Notes under the pieces: model-generated | Seen by the model: only the letters and a program-made list of their open reading frames with translations | Told to the model about the DNA's origin: nothing | The model's database searches: none | Shown here: positions 1 through 6,784 of the stretch, piece by piece | Layout of the letters: each line of letters starts with the position of its first letter | Position numbering within the stretch: position 1 is the stretch's first letter | From: Pseudomonadota bacterium | Lineage (GTDB): Bacteria; Pseudomonadota; Gammaproteobacteria; Steroidobacterales; Steroidobacteraceae | Length of the DNA stretch: 10,341 bases | Direction: 5' to 3' | Assembly (NCBI GenBank): GCA_021808035.1 | Contig: JAKBCG010000065.1 | Location: forward strand, 1 to 10,341 | Translations under genes and position numbers: made by a program

Positions 1-258
1 GTTGCGCCGTTCGAGGCCGTGCAGCCCCGCGGCCGCGAATCGCCGGGGCGCGAACAAACGATCCAGATTGTCGATCGTGCGCCCGCTGATCAGCGCGAGT
101 CGACCGTCGAGCGCGCGCCACACGCCGTCGAGCAGGCCGTTCAAGGCGTCGTCGCGATCGGTGGGCGAAGGCGAATCGCAGAACTCGATCAGCGTGCCAT
201 CGACGTCCAGGAACAGACACCAGTCCGTCGACGGCGCCGGTGGGGCGCTCAGCTTCAT
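1..258 (-). CDS. otsB: Trehalose-6-phosphate phosphatase, N-terminal part (runs off left edge)
   Basis: Only the first 86 codons are in the window; the rest lies to the left. The translation starts MKLSAPPAPSTDWC and carries the HAD-superfamily motif I DVDGTL at residues 19-24, whose two Asp are the nucleophile and the acid/base. ALISGR follows at about residues 60-65, as in OtsB proteins, where it leads into the small cap. In this family the enzyme hydrolyses trehalose 6-phosphate to trehalose in the cytoplasm. The ATG at 258 is chosen because it sits about 13 residues before the first core strand; it has no clear Shine-Dalgarno sequence. The gene diverges from the OtsA-type gene at 518, so the two probably form one trehalose module with separate promoters. 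With most of the protein unseen, another sugar-phosphate phosphatase of the HAD family cannot be excluded, but the partner gene favours OtsB. Confidence 0.85.
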   Translation of the reverse strand, partial: MKLSAPPAPSTDWCLFLDVDGTLIEFCDSPSPTDRDDALNGLLDGVWRALDGRLALISGRTIDNLDRLFAPRRFAAAGLHGLERRN

Positions 259-517
259 GCCAAAAACATAGCGCAGTGTCACCGCGATTCCAACGGGAAA
301 ATCGTCGCGGTCGCGCCACGCCGCGCGCACCCCGCCACACCGCAGGACCCGCGGCCCGCATAACAGGGCCTGAAACTGCCTGGATTATTTATTATGCGCA
401 TTACATTTCCTTGTGCATTATCATCGATGGGTGCGTCCCGACCCGCATCCGTGACGCCGTCGCTCCGCGCGGCATTTTCGAGCCGCTGCCCTCTGCAACG
501 CCCGATCAGGAGCCACG
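259..517. promoter_or_regulatory. Divergent otsB/otsA intergenic region with AT-rich island
   Basis: This 259-bp gap lies between two divergent starts and must hold both promoters. Most of it is GC-rich, but about 381-426 is clearly AT-rich and contains TATTAT (390-395), CATAAT on the minus strand (400-395) and the 8-bp palindrome ATGCGCAT (394-401). None of the boxes has a convincing -35 partner at 16-18 nt, so no promoter is assigned precisely. An AGGAG at 508-512 is the ribosome binding site of the otsA-like gene. No credible small gene is seen in the gap. Confidence 0.4.
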
Positions 518-2752
518 ATGCTACGATCCATTCTGCTGCGTATCGTCCTGCCGATCGCGCTCGCGTCGTGCGTGGTCGCTTTCTTCGGCGTCCCTTACGT
601 TGACAAGCTGCTCGGCGATTGGTTTCGCGGGGACCTGCAGATGCGGGCGCAGCTGGTGATGAGCTCGATGCAGCAGCCGATCGCCCAGCTGATCGCGTCC
701 GGCGACCGGCCGAAGCTGCGGGCGTATCTGTCCGAGATCACCAACGACAAGCGTCTCCTTGCAATAGCGGTCTGTGGCGCGGACGGTCGACCGATCGTCG
801 AGACCGAACTCACGCCGGTCACCGTGTCCTGTGCGTCGGCGGTCAATCCTCACGTCCCGGCCGAACGCGTCGTCCACCTGCCGTCAGGCTCCGTGGAGAT
901 CTCGCGTTTCGCGTTCGCCCATGCGAACCCGCCGTACGAAGTCCTCCTCGTCCATGATCTGTCCTTCATCGACCGCCGACAGCGCACCGTTCGGGACTTC
1001 ATCGTCGTGTTCGTCGGTATCACGGTGATCTTGCTCGCGCTGCTGGTCGTGCTCGCGGCCTGGCTTCAGCTGCGGCGCTGGGTCAACATGCTGATCAGGG
1101 ACATCCGCGGCCGCCGCTTCCTCGATGACGCGGAGTCGCCGCGTTCGTCCGTCCCGATCCTGTCCCAGGTCCGCCAGGTGCTCGCCGAGATCGAGCAGCA
1201 GCAGCGGCTGGAGATCGACTTCCGGGAGAATTGGACGCCGCGGGCGTTGCGCCAGGTGGTCGAAAATCAACTGGATTCGGCCCAGGTGCTGATCGTCTCG
1301 AACCGCGAGCCCTACATCCACAATCGCGGCACGGACGGACGGCCGATCGTGCAGGTGCCCGCGAGCGGCATGGTCACCGCGCTGGAACCGGTCGTGCGCG
1401 CCTGCGCGGGCGTGTGGATCGCGCATGGTTCCGGGTCGGCGGATCGGGACGTGGTCGACCGGGACGACCACGTGCCGGCGCCGCCGGAGAACCCGGAATA
1501 CACGCTGCGGAGGGTGTGGCTCACCGCCGAAGAGGAAGCGGGGTACTACTACGGCTTTGCGAACGAAGGTGTCTGGCCGCTCTGTCATCTTGCCTACGTG
1601 CGTCCCGAGTTCCGTGCGAGCGACTGGCGCGCTTACCAGGTGGTCAATGAGAAGTTCGCCGGCGCCTGCGCCGCGGAAGCGACCACCGACAGTCCCGTGG
1701 TGTTGATCCAGGACTTCCATTTCGCCCTGCTGCCGCGGCTCGTGCGCAAGAAGATCCCCAAGGCGACGATCGCGATGTTCTGGCACATCCCGTGGCCGAA
1801 CGCGGAGACGTTCGGCGTCTGCCCATGGAAGAGCGAGATCCTGCTGCACATGCTGAGCGCGGATATTCTCGGCTTCCACACCCGATTCCATTGCCAGAAC
1901 TTCCTCGACACGATCGATCGCTACGCGGAGTGCCAGATCGATCGCGAGCACATGACCGTCACGCACCAGGGCCACGTGTGCCGGATCGCGCCGTACCCGA
2001 TCTCGATCGAATGGCCGCCGCGCTGGCTGAATGCGACGGCGGACGTCGCGACCTGTCGTGCGGTAGTGCGCGAACGCCATGGGGTCGGGGCGAACGTGTT
2101 CCTCGGACTCGGGGTCGAGCGCTGGGACTTCACGAAGGGCATCGTCGAGCGCTTCCGCGCGCTCGAGGTGCTACTCGACCGCAATCCCCGGCATCGCGGG
2201 CGGATCAGCCTCCTGCAGATCGCCGCACCGTCGCGAGGCCAGCTTCCCGCCTACCAAGCGCTGCAGGCACAAACGATCGCCGAAGCCGAGCGTATCAACG
2301 CGAAATTCGCCGAAGGGGGGTGGCAGCCGATCGTGCTGATCGGCGAGCACCAGCCGCCGCAGCGCGTGTTCGAGCTGTACCGTGCCGCGGATTTCTGCCT
2401 CGTCAACAGCCTGCACGACGGCATGAACCTGGTCGCGAAAGAATTCGTCGCTGCGCGGGATGACGAGGACGGCGTGCTGATCCTCAGCACCTTCGCCGGG
2501 GCGTCGCGGGAGCTGCCTGAGGCGTTGCTCGTGAATCCCTTCGACGTCACCGAGACCGCCGACGCGATCGAAGCGGCGTTGCGCATGGGGCGCGAGGAAC
2601 GGCGTGGCCGAATGCGCTTGATGCGGCGTACAGTGAAGGAAAACAACGTCTACCGCTGGGCGGGACGCATGCTGATGGACCTGGCCAGGATCCGGCAACG
2701 TCAAGGCCTCCCGTCGATCGCGCAGCGGCGCGCCGTCGAAGCGGACCTTTAG
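518..2752 (+). CDS. otsA: Membrane-anchored trehalose-6-phosphate synthase (GT20) with N-terminal sensor-like region
   Basis: This 744-residue protein is far longer than E. coli OtsA (about 470). Residues 5-25 and 161-184 are hydrophobic helices. The segment between them (about 28-160) should be periplasmic and has the strand pattern of a Cache/PAS-like sensor (around 80-98, with Cys86 and Cys105). A charged linker (186-255) follows, then a complete GT20 domain from VLIVSNREPY (257-266). GT20 marks seen are NEGVWPLCH (349-357), QDFHFALLP (398-406, Asp399), GFHT (452-455), VERWDFTKG (533-541, with the phosphate/nucleotide-binding Arg and Lys at 535 and 540) and HDGMNLVAKE (633-642). Known family reaction: glucose transfer from UDP- or ADP-glucose to glucose 6-phosphate. 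The ATG at 518 follows AGGAG by 5 nt. The catalytic domain belongs to a diverged branch: the usual GGL and WxGW elements read SGM (283-285) and WIAHGSG (300-306). Glucosylglycerol-phosphate synthase is therefore a possible alternative, though the neighbouring OtsB supports trehalose. The membrane sensor role is inferred. Confidence 0.88.
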   Translation: MLRSILLRIVLPIALASCVVAFFGVPYVDKLLGDWFRGDLQMRAQLVMSSMQQPIAQLIASGDRPKLRAYLSEITNDKRLLAIAVCGADGRPIVETELTPVTVSCASAVNPHVPAERVVHLPSGSVEISRFAFAHANPPYEVLLVHDLSFIDRRQRTVRDFIVVFVGITVILLALLVVLAAWLQLRRWVNMLIRDIRGRRFLDDAESPRSSVPILSQVRQVLAEIEQQQRLEIDFRENWTPRALRQVVENQLDSAQVLIVSNREPYIHNRGTDGRPIVQVPASGMVTALEPVVRACAGVWIAHGSGSADRDVVDRDDHVPAPPENPEYTLRRVWLTAEEEAGYYYGFANEGVWPLCHLAYVRPEFRASDWRAYQVVNEKFAGACAAEATTDSPVVLIQDFHFALLPRLVRKKIPKATIAMFWHIPWPNAETFGVCPWKSEILLHMLSADILGFHTRFHCQNFLDTIDRYAECQIDREHMTVTHQGHVCRIAPYPISIEWPPRWLNATADVATCRAVVRERHGVGANVFLGLGVERWDFTKGIVERFRALEVLLDRNPRHRGRISLLQIAAPSRGQLPAYQALQAQTIAEAERINAKFAEGGWQPIVLIGEHQPPQRVFELYRAADFCLVNSLHDGMNLVAKEFVAARDDEDGVLILSTFAGASRELPEALLVNPFDVTETADAIEAALRMGREERRGRMRLMRRTVKENNVYRWAGRMLMDLARIRQRQGLPSIAQRRAVEADL

Positions 2753-3906
2753 GCGCGCTCGGAGAACGCACGCATCCGCTCGGCGGCGGCCTCCAGCGTC
2801 TCATCACGTTTGGCGAGGCACACGCGCAGCAGCGTCATCGGGGGTGGGTCGGCGTAGAACGGCGATAGCGGGATCATCGCGATCTTCGCCTCGCGGATCA
2901 ACCGATCCGCAAACACGAGATCGTTCTCGCGGCCGAGATCGCCGTAGTCGACGAGTTGGAAATACGTTCCGGCCGCGGGCAGCACGCGGAACCCCGTCCC
3001 CTGCAGGCGCGCACTCATCAAGTCGCGCTTCGCTTCGAAGAACGCGCCGAGACCATGCACCGACTGCGGGTGCGCGCGCAGGTAGCGCGCGATCGCGTGC
3101 TGGAGCGGCGCGGCGATGCTGAACGCATTGAACTGGTGGACCTTGCGCAGCTCGCGGGTCAGGTCGGGCGGCGCGACGCAATACCCGGTCCGCCAGCCGG
3201 TTGCATGCAGCGTCTTGCCGAAGGAGAACACCGCGAACGAGCGCTCGCGCAGCTCCGGGTGGGCGAGCACGGAGGCGTGCCGGCGGCCATCGAACAGCAC
3301 GTGCTCGTAGACTTCGTCGGACAGCACCGTGATCGGTCGATCGCGGATCAGGGCCGCGAGCGCGTCGAGGTCGGCGGGGTCGATCGCCGTGCAGCTCGGG
3401 TTGTGGGGGCTGTTGAGGATCAGCAGACGGGTCCGGTCATCGAGCGCCCGCTCGACTTCCGACCAGTCGTAGGCGAAGCGCGGCGGCCGCAAGGCGATCC
3501 GTACGCAGCGCCCGCCGGCGAGCCGGATCGCAGGCTCGTAGGCATCATAGGCCGGGTCGAACACGATCGCCTCGTCGCCGGCGCCGATCGCCGCCTGAAT
3601 CGCGTCGTAGATCGACTCGGTCGCGCCGCAGGTCACCGTGACCTCGGATTCCGGATCGACCGAGATGCCGTGGCTCAAGGTCAACTTGCCGGCGATGACC
3701 TCGCGCAGCTCGTCGACCCCTTCCATCGGGGCGTATTGATTGCGCCCCTCGTCGATCGCCTGCTGCACGAATCCGGCGAGCCGCGGATCGATCGGGTAGT
3801 CCGGAAAGCCTTGTCCGACGTTCAGTGCGCCCTCGTCGGCCGCCCGGCGGGACATTACGGTGAAGATGGTCGTGCCGACGTCAGGCAGCTTGCTGCGAAA
3901 GCGCAT
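2749..3906 (-). CDS. ybdL: PLP-dependent methionine aminotransferase (YbdL-like, class I)
   Basis: The 385-residue protein matches the class I aminotransferase fold over its full length and resembles E. coli YbdL closely. Shared stretches are KLPDVGTTIFT (6-16), GQGFPD (31-36), NQYAPMEGV (56-64), FDPAYDAYEPAI (116-127), NSPHNPS (165-171), SDEVYEH (196-202) and SFGKT (228-232). Lys231 should form the Schiff base with pyridoxal phosphate, Asp197 should hold the pyridine nitrogen, and Arg361 is placed to bind the substrate carboxylate. YbdL prefers methionine, with histidine and phenylalanine as further substrates; transamination here is inferred from similarity. The ATG abuts the stop of the preceding moeB-like gene (TGAATG), so translational coupling is likely. 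It is the last gene of the Moco operon. Its TAA overlaps the TAG of the convergent otsA-like gene, leaving no space for a terminator. Any role in Moco synthesis is unknown. Confidence 0.88.
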   Translation of the reverse strand: MRFRSKLPDVGTTIFTVMSRRAADEGALNVGQGFPDYPIDPRLAGFVQQAIDEGRNQYAPMEGVDELREVIAGKLTLSHGISVDPESEVTVTCGATESIYDAIQAAIGAGDEAIVFDPAYDAYEPAIRLAGGRCVRIALRPPRFAYDWSEVERALDDRTRLLILNSPHNPSCTAIDPADLDALAALIRDRPITVLSDEVYEHVLFDGRRHASVLAHPELRERSFAVFSFGKTLHATGWRTGYCVAPPDLTRELRKVHQFNAFSIAAPLQHAIARYLRAHPQSVHGLGAFFEAKRDLMSARLQGTGFRVLPAAGTYFQLVDYGDLGRENDLVFADRLIREAKIAMIPLSPFYADPPPMTLLRVCLAKRDETLEAAAERMRAFSERA

Positions 3907-4956
3907 TCAGCGATCTCGATCGACCCGTCCCAGGCCGCCGGCCAGGGAACGTACCGCGTAGCCGCGTCGCCGTAGCGCCCGCGCGGCGGCGAGGCTGCGC
4001 TGACCCGTTGCGCAGACCAGCAGGTACTCGACTTCACGGGCAAGGGGTGCCTCGCCCGCTAGGAGCTCGGCGACGGGGAAATGTCGGCCGGCCGCGGGGC
4101 GAGCCACGAACTCCTCGGCGTTACGCACGTCGACGATCGTCCAGCCGCGTGCGACGGCCTCGTCGAGCGAGTCCAATGTCACCTCGAGGTCGGGACCCTC
4201 CGGAACGATCGCACGGACGCGACAGCAGCGCGGCGCATCGCAGGCGTGATGCCGGGGTGCGCGCAGCTTCAGCGTCGAGAAATCGCGAAAATCGACCAGC
4301 AGCACTTCGCCGCGCAGTGGCGTGCCGATGTCGAGCAGGGTCTCGAGCGCGAGAACGGCCTGCATCGCACCGAGCGCGCCCGGCACGGGGCCGAGCACGC
4401 CCGCCTCCGCGCAATTCCCGACCACGCCGTCGGCGGTCGCGTCCGGCCAGAGGCAGCGCAGGCAGGCGTGCTCGCGGTCGGGCTTGTACACCTGCAGTTG
4501 TCCCTCGTACTGATACACGCTCGCAAACACGACCGGCCGCGCGGCGAGTACGGCCGCGTCGTTCACGAGAAACTTCGTCCGGAAGTTGTCGCTGCACTCG
4601 ACGACCAGATCGTGGGCGGCGACGAGGGCGAGGGCGTTGGCGGTGTCGAAGCGCTCCGCGCGGACCTCGACGCGAACCCGTGGATTCATCTTCGCGAGCG
4701 CGGCGGCGGCAAGTGCGGCTTTGGGGCGGCCCGAATCCTCGAGCGCATACAGGGGTTGTCGATGAAGATTGCTCGGATCGAGTGTGTCGTGATCGATCAC
4801 GGTGAGCGAGCCGACGCCGGCGCCCGCCAGATATTGGAGCACGGGGCTGCCGAGACCGCCCGCGCCGACGACGAGCACGCGGCTGCGCTCCAGCAGCGAC
4901 TGACCCGCAGCCCCGACGTCCTTCAGCGCGATTTGACGAGAATAATCCGGCTCCAT
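3907..4956 (-). CDS. moeB: MoaD-adenylyltransferase MoeB fused to a rhodanese domain
   Basis: This 349-residue E1-like enzyme has GAGGLGSP (31-38, ATP binding), NLHRQ (63-67), DNFRTK (123-128), CLRC (165-168, half of the zinc site) and NCAEAGVLGPVPG (181-193). A C-terminal rhodanese domain occupies about 256-345 with the active-site loop CATGQRS (315-321). Family knowledge: MoeB adenylates the C-terminal glycine of MoaD, and a rhodanese Cys can pass on persulfide sulfur to make the thiocarboxylate, as in MOCS3 and MoeZ-type proteins. The second zinc Cys pair, normally CxxC, here reads C239-D-A-P-R-C244-C245, so the ligand spacing is changed. The ATG lies 3 nt after the moaE stop. Its position directly behind moaD and moaE supports a Moco role over ThiF or another sulfur-carrier pathway, though shared use is possible. 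Confidence 0.9.
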   Translation of the reverse strand: MEPDYSRQIALKDVGAAGQSLLERSRVLVVGAGGLGSPVLQYLAGAGVGSLTVIDHDTLDPSNLHRQPLYALEDSGRPKAALAAAALAKMNPRVRVEVRAERFDTANALALVAAHDLVVECSDNFRTKFLVNDAAVLAARPVVFASVYQYEGQLQVYKPDREHACLRCLWPDATADGVVGNCAEAGVLGPVPGALGAMQAVLALETLLDIGTPLRGEVLLVDFRDFSTLKLRAPRHHACDAPRCCRVRAIVPEGPDLEVTLDSLDEAVARGWTIVDVRNAEEFVARPAAGRHFPVAELLAGEAPLAREVEYLLVCATGQRSLAAARALRRRGYAVRSLAGGLGRVDRDR

Positions 4957-4959
4957 CGG

Positions 4960-5439
4960 TCAGTCGTGCGCATGCGAGTCATGGGTGTGCGAGCCGTGAT
5001 CGTGATGCGCAGCCGCCGCGCAGCGCTCGCAGTTGACCCAACCCGAGTCGCCGTTCGCGTAATGTTCCTTCTTCCAGATCGGCAAACGATGCTTGACCTC
5101 GTCGATGATGTACCGGCACGCATCGAAGGCCTCGCCCCGATGTACCGCGCTCACGCCGACCCAGACGGCGAGATCGCCGATCGCTAAATCGCCGATGCGG
5201 TGCACACAGAGAGCGCCGCGCAATGCAAATCGGCCGATCGCTTCCGCAACGATCCGCTCACCTTCCTTGACGGCGAGGTCCACGAACGCTTCGTACTCCA
5301 GCCGACGGACTGCGAGACCCTCGTTATGATCGCGAACCCAGCCCTCGAAGCTCACGTAGCCGCCGGCCGCACCGTCCAGCAGCGCACGCCGCCCGGTCTC
5401 GGTGTCGATCGGCGTCGAGGAGAAACGAAACGGCGTCAT
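4960..5439 (-). CDS. moaE: Molybdopterin synthase large subunit MoaE with His-rich tail
   Basis: The 159-residue product matches MoaE: YVSFEGWVRDHNEG (28-41), LEYEAF (47-52), a VHRIGDL segment (79-85), VHRGEAF (99-105) and KHRLPIWKKEHY (116-127). Lys116 and Lys123 keep the 7-residue spacing of the two active-site lysines of E. coli MoaE (119 and 126). MoaE with thiocarboxylated MoaD converts cyclic pyranopterin monophosphate into molybdopterin in the cytoplasm. The ATG at 5439 is chosen because it overlaps the moaD stop as ATGA and begins the conserved domain; the frame stays open to 5499, but that extension only mirrors moaD sequence. The C-terminus is odd: after GDSGWVNCERC (130-140) it ends in about 15 residues with seven His and several Asp (145-159), which looks able to bind metal. 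The end lies 3 nt before the moeB start. Confidence 0.94.
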   Translation of the reverse strand: MTPFRFSSTPIDTETGRRALLDGAAGGYVSFEGWVRDHNEGLAVRRLEYEAFVDLAVKEGERIVAEAIGRFALRGALCVHRIGDLAIGDLAVWVGVSAVHRGEAFDACRYIIDEVKHRLPIWKKEHYANGDSGWVNCERCAAAAHHDHGSHTHDSHAHD

Positions 5440-5675
5440 CCGCCCGCCACCGGGGGAATGAAGACGACGACGTCGTCCGGGCGCAGCGCCCGCGACCAAT
5501 CGCTGAAGTCACCGTTCACCGCAACCTTCAGTTGCTCGGGCGTCAAGGTGAACGGGTGGCGCGCGCCGAGTTCGCGGTACAGCGCCGCCGGCGTGCCCGC
5601 CTCGGTCTCTACGGTCTCGTCCGACCGTCCCGCCTGCTCGCGCATCAGTGCGTAATATCGTATCTGTATCCGCAT
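5436..5675 (-). other. moaD: MoaD domain with possible internal start
   Basis: The ATG at 5675 would give a free-standing 79-residue MoaD beginning MRIQIRYYALMREQ and ending in Gly-Gly, the normal size for this ubiquitin-fold carrier. The DNA just after this ATG is AT-richer than its surroundings and uses two ATA codons, which are rare in a GC-rich genome, as is common near initiation sites. The only Shine-Dalgarno-like element (AGGGGA on the minus strand) lies about 14 nt upstream, further than usual. Whether the cell makes the fusion, free MoaD or both cannot be decided from sequence. Confidence 0.45.
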
Positions 5676-6287
5676 CGCTTCGCGCGTTGTCCCCTGATCG
5701 AGCGCAGCGCGCGCACGCGCATATTCCTCCGGCGTGTTCACGTTGTCGAGAGCGTGCGCGTCGATCGGATCGAGAAGCGTGACCGGATGGGCGCCCAGGA
5801 ACTTGCGCGGGCATTTGTGGCCCCGTGCGACCCACTCGGCGAGCGCATCGGCCGATCGCGGTTCCCAGATCGCGCACAGGGGCTCGGGCAAGCCGTCGTA
5901 GGTGCTGCGATACGCGGTCGCGAAACCGGCGGGGTCGCGTGACCGGATCAGGTGCTCGATTGCGGCGTCCGACAGGAGCGGCAAATCGCACGCGAGCACG
6001 AGCCATGCCGCCGCGGGGTCCCGCGTAAACGCCGAGCGAATTCCGGCGATCGGCCCACCGTCGGTGAAGGTATCGATGATCAATGAATGGCCCGCGCGTA
6101 CCGGATCCTGGGCCTGATCGGCACGCACCGACACGAAGACCCCGGTGACGTGCCGCCGAGCGAGCGCGACCACGCGATCGAGCTGGCTCCTGCCGCCATA
6201 GTCCAGTGCCGCCTTGTCGCGCTGCATGCGCGAGCTCGCGCCGCCGGCGAGCACCAGACCCCGCAAGGGTGCCGCGGCGGCCGTCAC
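5436..6287 (-). CDS. mobA-moaD: MobA-MoaD fusion: molybdenum cofactor guanylyltransferase with C-terminal sulfur carrier
   Basis: One uninterrupted frame of 283 residues joins two Moco proteins. Residues 8-198 are MobA: LVLAGGASSRM (11-21) with Lys25 (GTP binding), DGGPIAGI (76-83), LACDLPLL (98-105) and NVNTPEEYA (182-190). The GPIAGI and NTPEE elements favour the guanylyltransferase MobA over the cytidylyltransferase MocA. Residues 205-283 are a 79-residue MoaD (about 81 is usual) ending in PPVAGG, so the terminal Gly-Gly that is adenylated and thiocarboxylated is still at the free end. The linker is only about 12 residues. The GTG at 6287 overlaps the moaC stop as GTGA and sits just before the first strand of MobA; the frame runs open to 6887, but that part is only the shadow of moaC. 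An internal ATG at 5675 could also give free MoaD. The end overlaps moaE as ATGA. Confidence 0.88.
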   Translation of the reverse strand: MTAAAAPLRGLVLAGGASSRMQRDKAALDYGGRSQLDRVVALARRHVTGVFVSVRADQAQDPVRAGHSLIIDTFTDGGPIAGIRSAFTRDPAAAWLVLACDLPLLSDAAIEHLIRSRDPAGFATAYRSTYDGLPEPLCAIWEPRSADALAEWVARGHKCPRKFLGAHPVTLLDPIDAHALDNVNTPEEYARARAALDQGTTREAMRIQIRYYALMREQAGRSDETVETEAGTPAALYRELGARHPFTLTPEQLKVAVNGDFSDWSRALRPDDVVVFIPPVAGG

Positions 6288-6784
6288 GCGGGTTCGATCC
6301 GGTGGCTGCTCTTGCCGCCTTCCTTGGAGAGCAATCGTGTTTCGCCGATCACGATTTCGCGCGACAGCGCCTTGCACATGTCGTAAACGGTGAGCGCGGC
6401 GATGCTCGCTCCGGCCAAGGCCTCCATCTCGACGCCGGTTCTGTCGTGCACGGCGACCGTGCACCGGATCACCGCGACGTCGCCGATCAACTCGATCGCG
6501 ACCTTGCAGCTCTCGAGTCGCAACGGATGGCAGAACGGGATCAGTTCGTGCGTGCGCTTCGCGCCCATCACGCCGGCCACGATCGCGGTATCGAACACCG
6601 GCCCTTTGGCCGATCTTAGATCGTTGCTTCGGAGTGCGTCGGCGACTTCCGCCGGAAACACGACGCGACTCTCGGCCACCGCGATCCGATGGGTCACCGG
6701 CTTTTCGGACACGTCGACCATGGTCGGGCGTTGGTGTTCGTCGACATGGGAGAACTTCGGTTCGGTCATCGCCGTTAGCCTCAT
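6284..6784 (-). CDS. moaC: Cyclic pyranopterin monophosphate synthase MoaC
   Basis: The 166-residue protein matches MoaC along its length: TMVDVSEK (21-28), AKRTHELIPFCHPL (75-88, with His86), TGVEMEAL (116-123, with Glu119 and Glu121), LTVYDMCKA (131-139, with catalytic Asp135 and Lys138) and a KEGGKS segment (154-159). MoaC converts the 3',8-cyclo-GTP made by MoaA into cyclic pyranopterin monophosphate. The ATG at 6784 overlaps the moaA stop as ATGA. A second ATG at 6769 (residue 6) would give 161 residues, the E. coli length, and is an equally good start on homology. The 3' end overlaps the GTG of the mobA-moaD gene. All known active-site residues that can be recognised are present. Confidence 0.96.
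   Translation of the reverse strand: MRLTAMTEPKFSHVDEHQRPTMVDVSEKPVTHRIAVAESRVVFPAEVADALRSNDLRSAKGPVFDTAIVAGVMGAKRTHELIPFCHPLRLESCKVAIELIGDVAVIRCTVAVHDRTGVEMEALAGASIAALTVYDMCKALSREIVIGETRLLSKEGGKSSHRIEPA

Noticed and set aside
884..2080. Long open frame (398 codons) on the minus strand opposite the OtsA-like gene
   Set aside because: It is Arg/Asp/His-rich with no domain motifs and lies fully within a clear GT20 gene; long antisense frames are expected in GC-rich coding DNA.
2956..3975. Plus-strand open frame (339 codons) opposite the aminotransferase
   Set aside because: Mirror of the real gene's codon bias; no recognisable motif or ribosome binding site.
4081..5187. Plus-strand open frame (368 codons) opposite moeB and moaE
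   Set aside because: It spans two genes recognised with certainty on the other strand and has no protein-like motif.
5440..5499. 20-residue N-terminal extension of MoaE
   Set aside because: It overlaps the moaD coding end in another frame; the ATGA overlap at 5436-5439 and the family alignment support the start at 5439.
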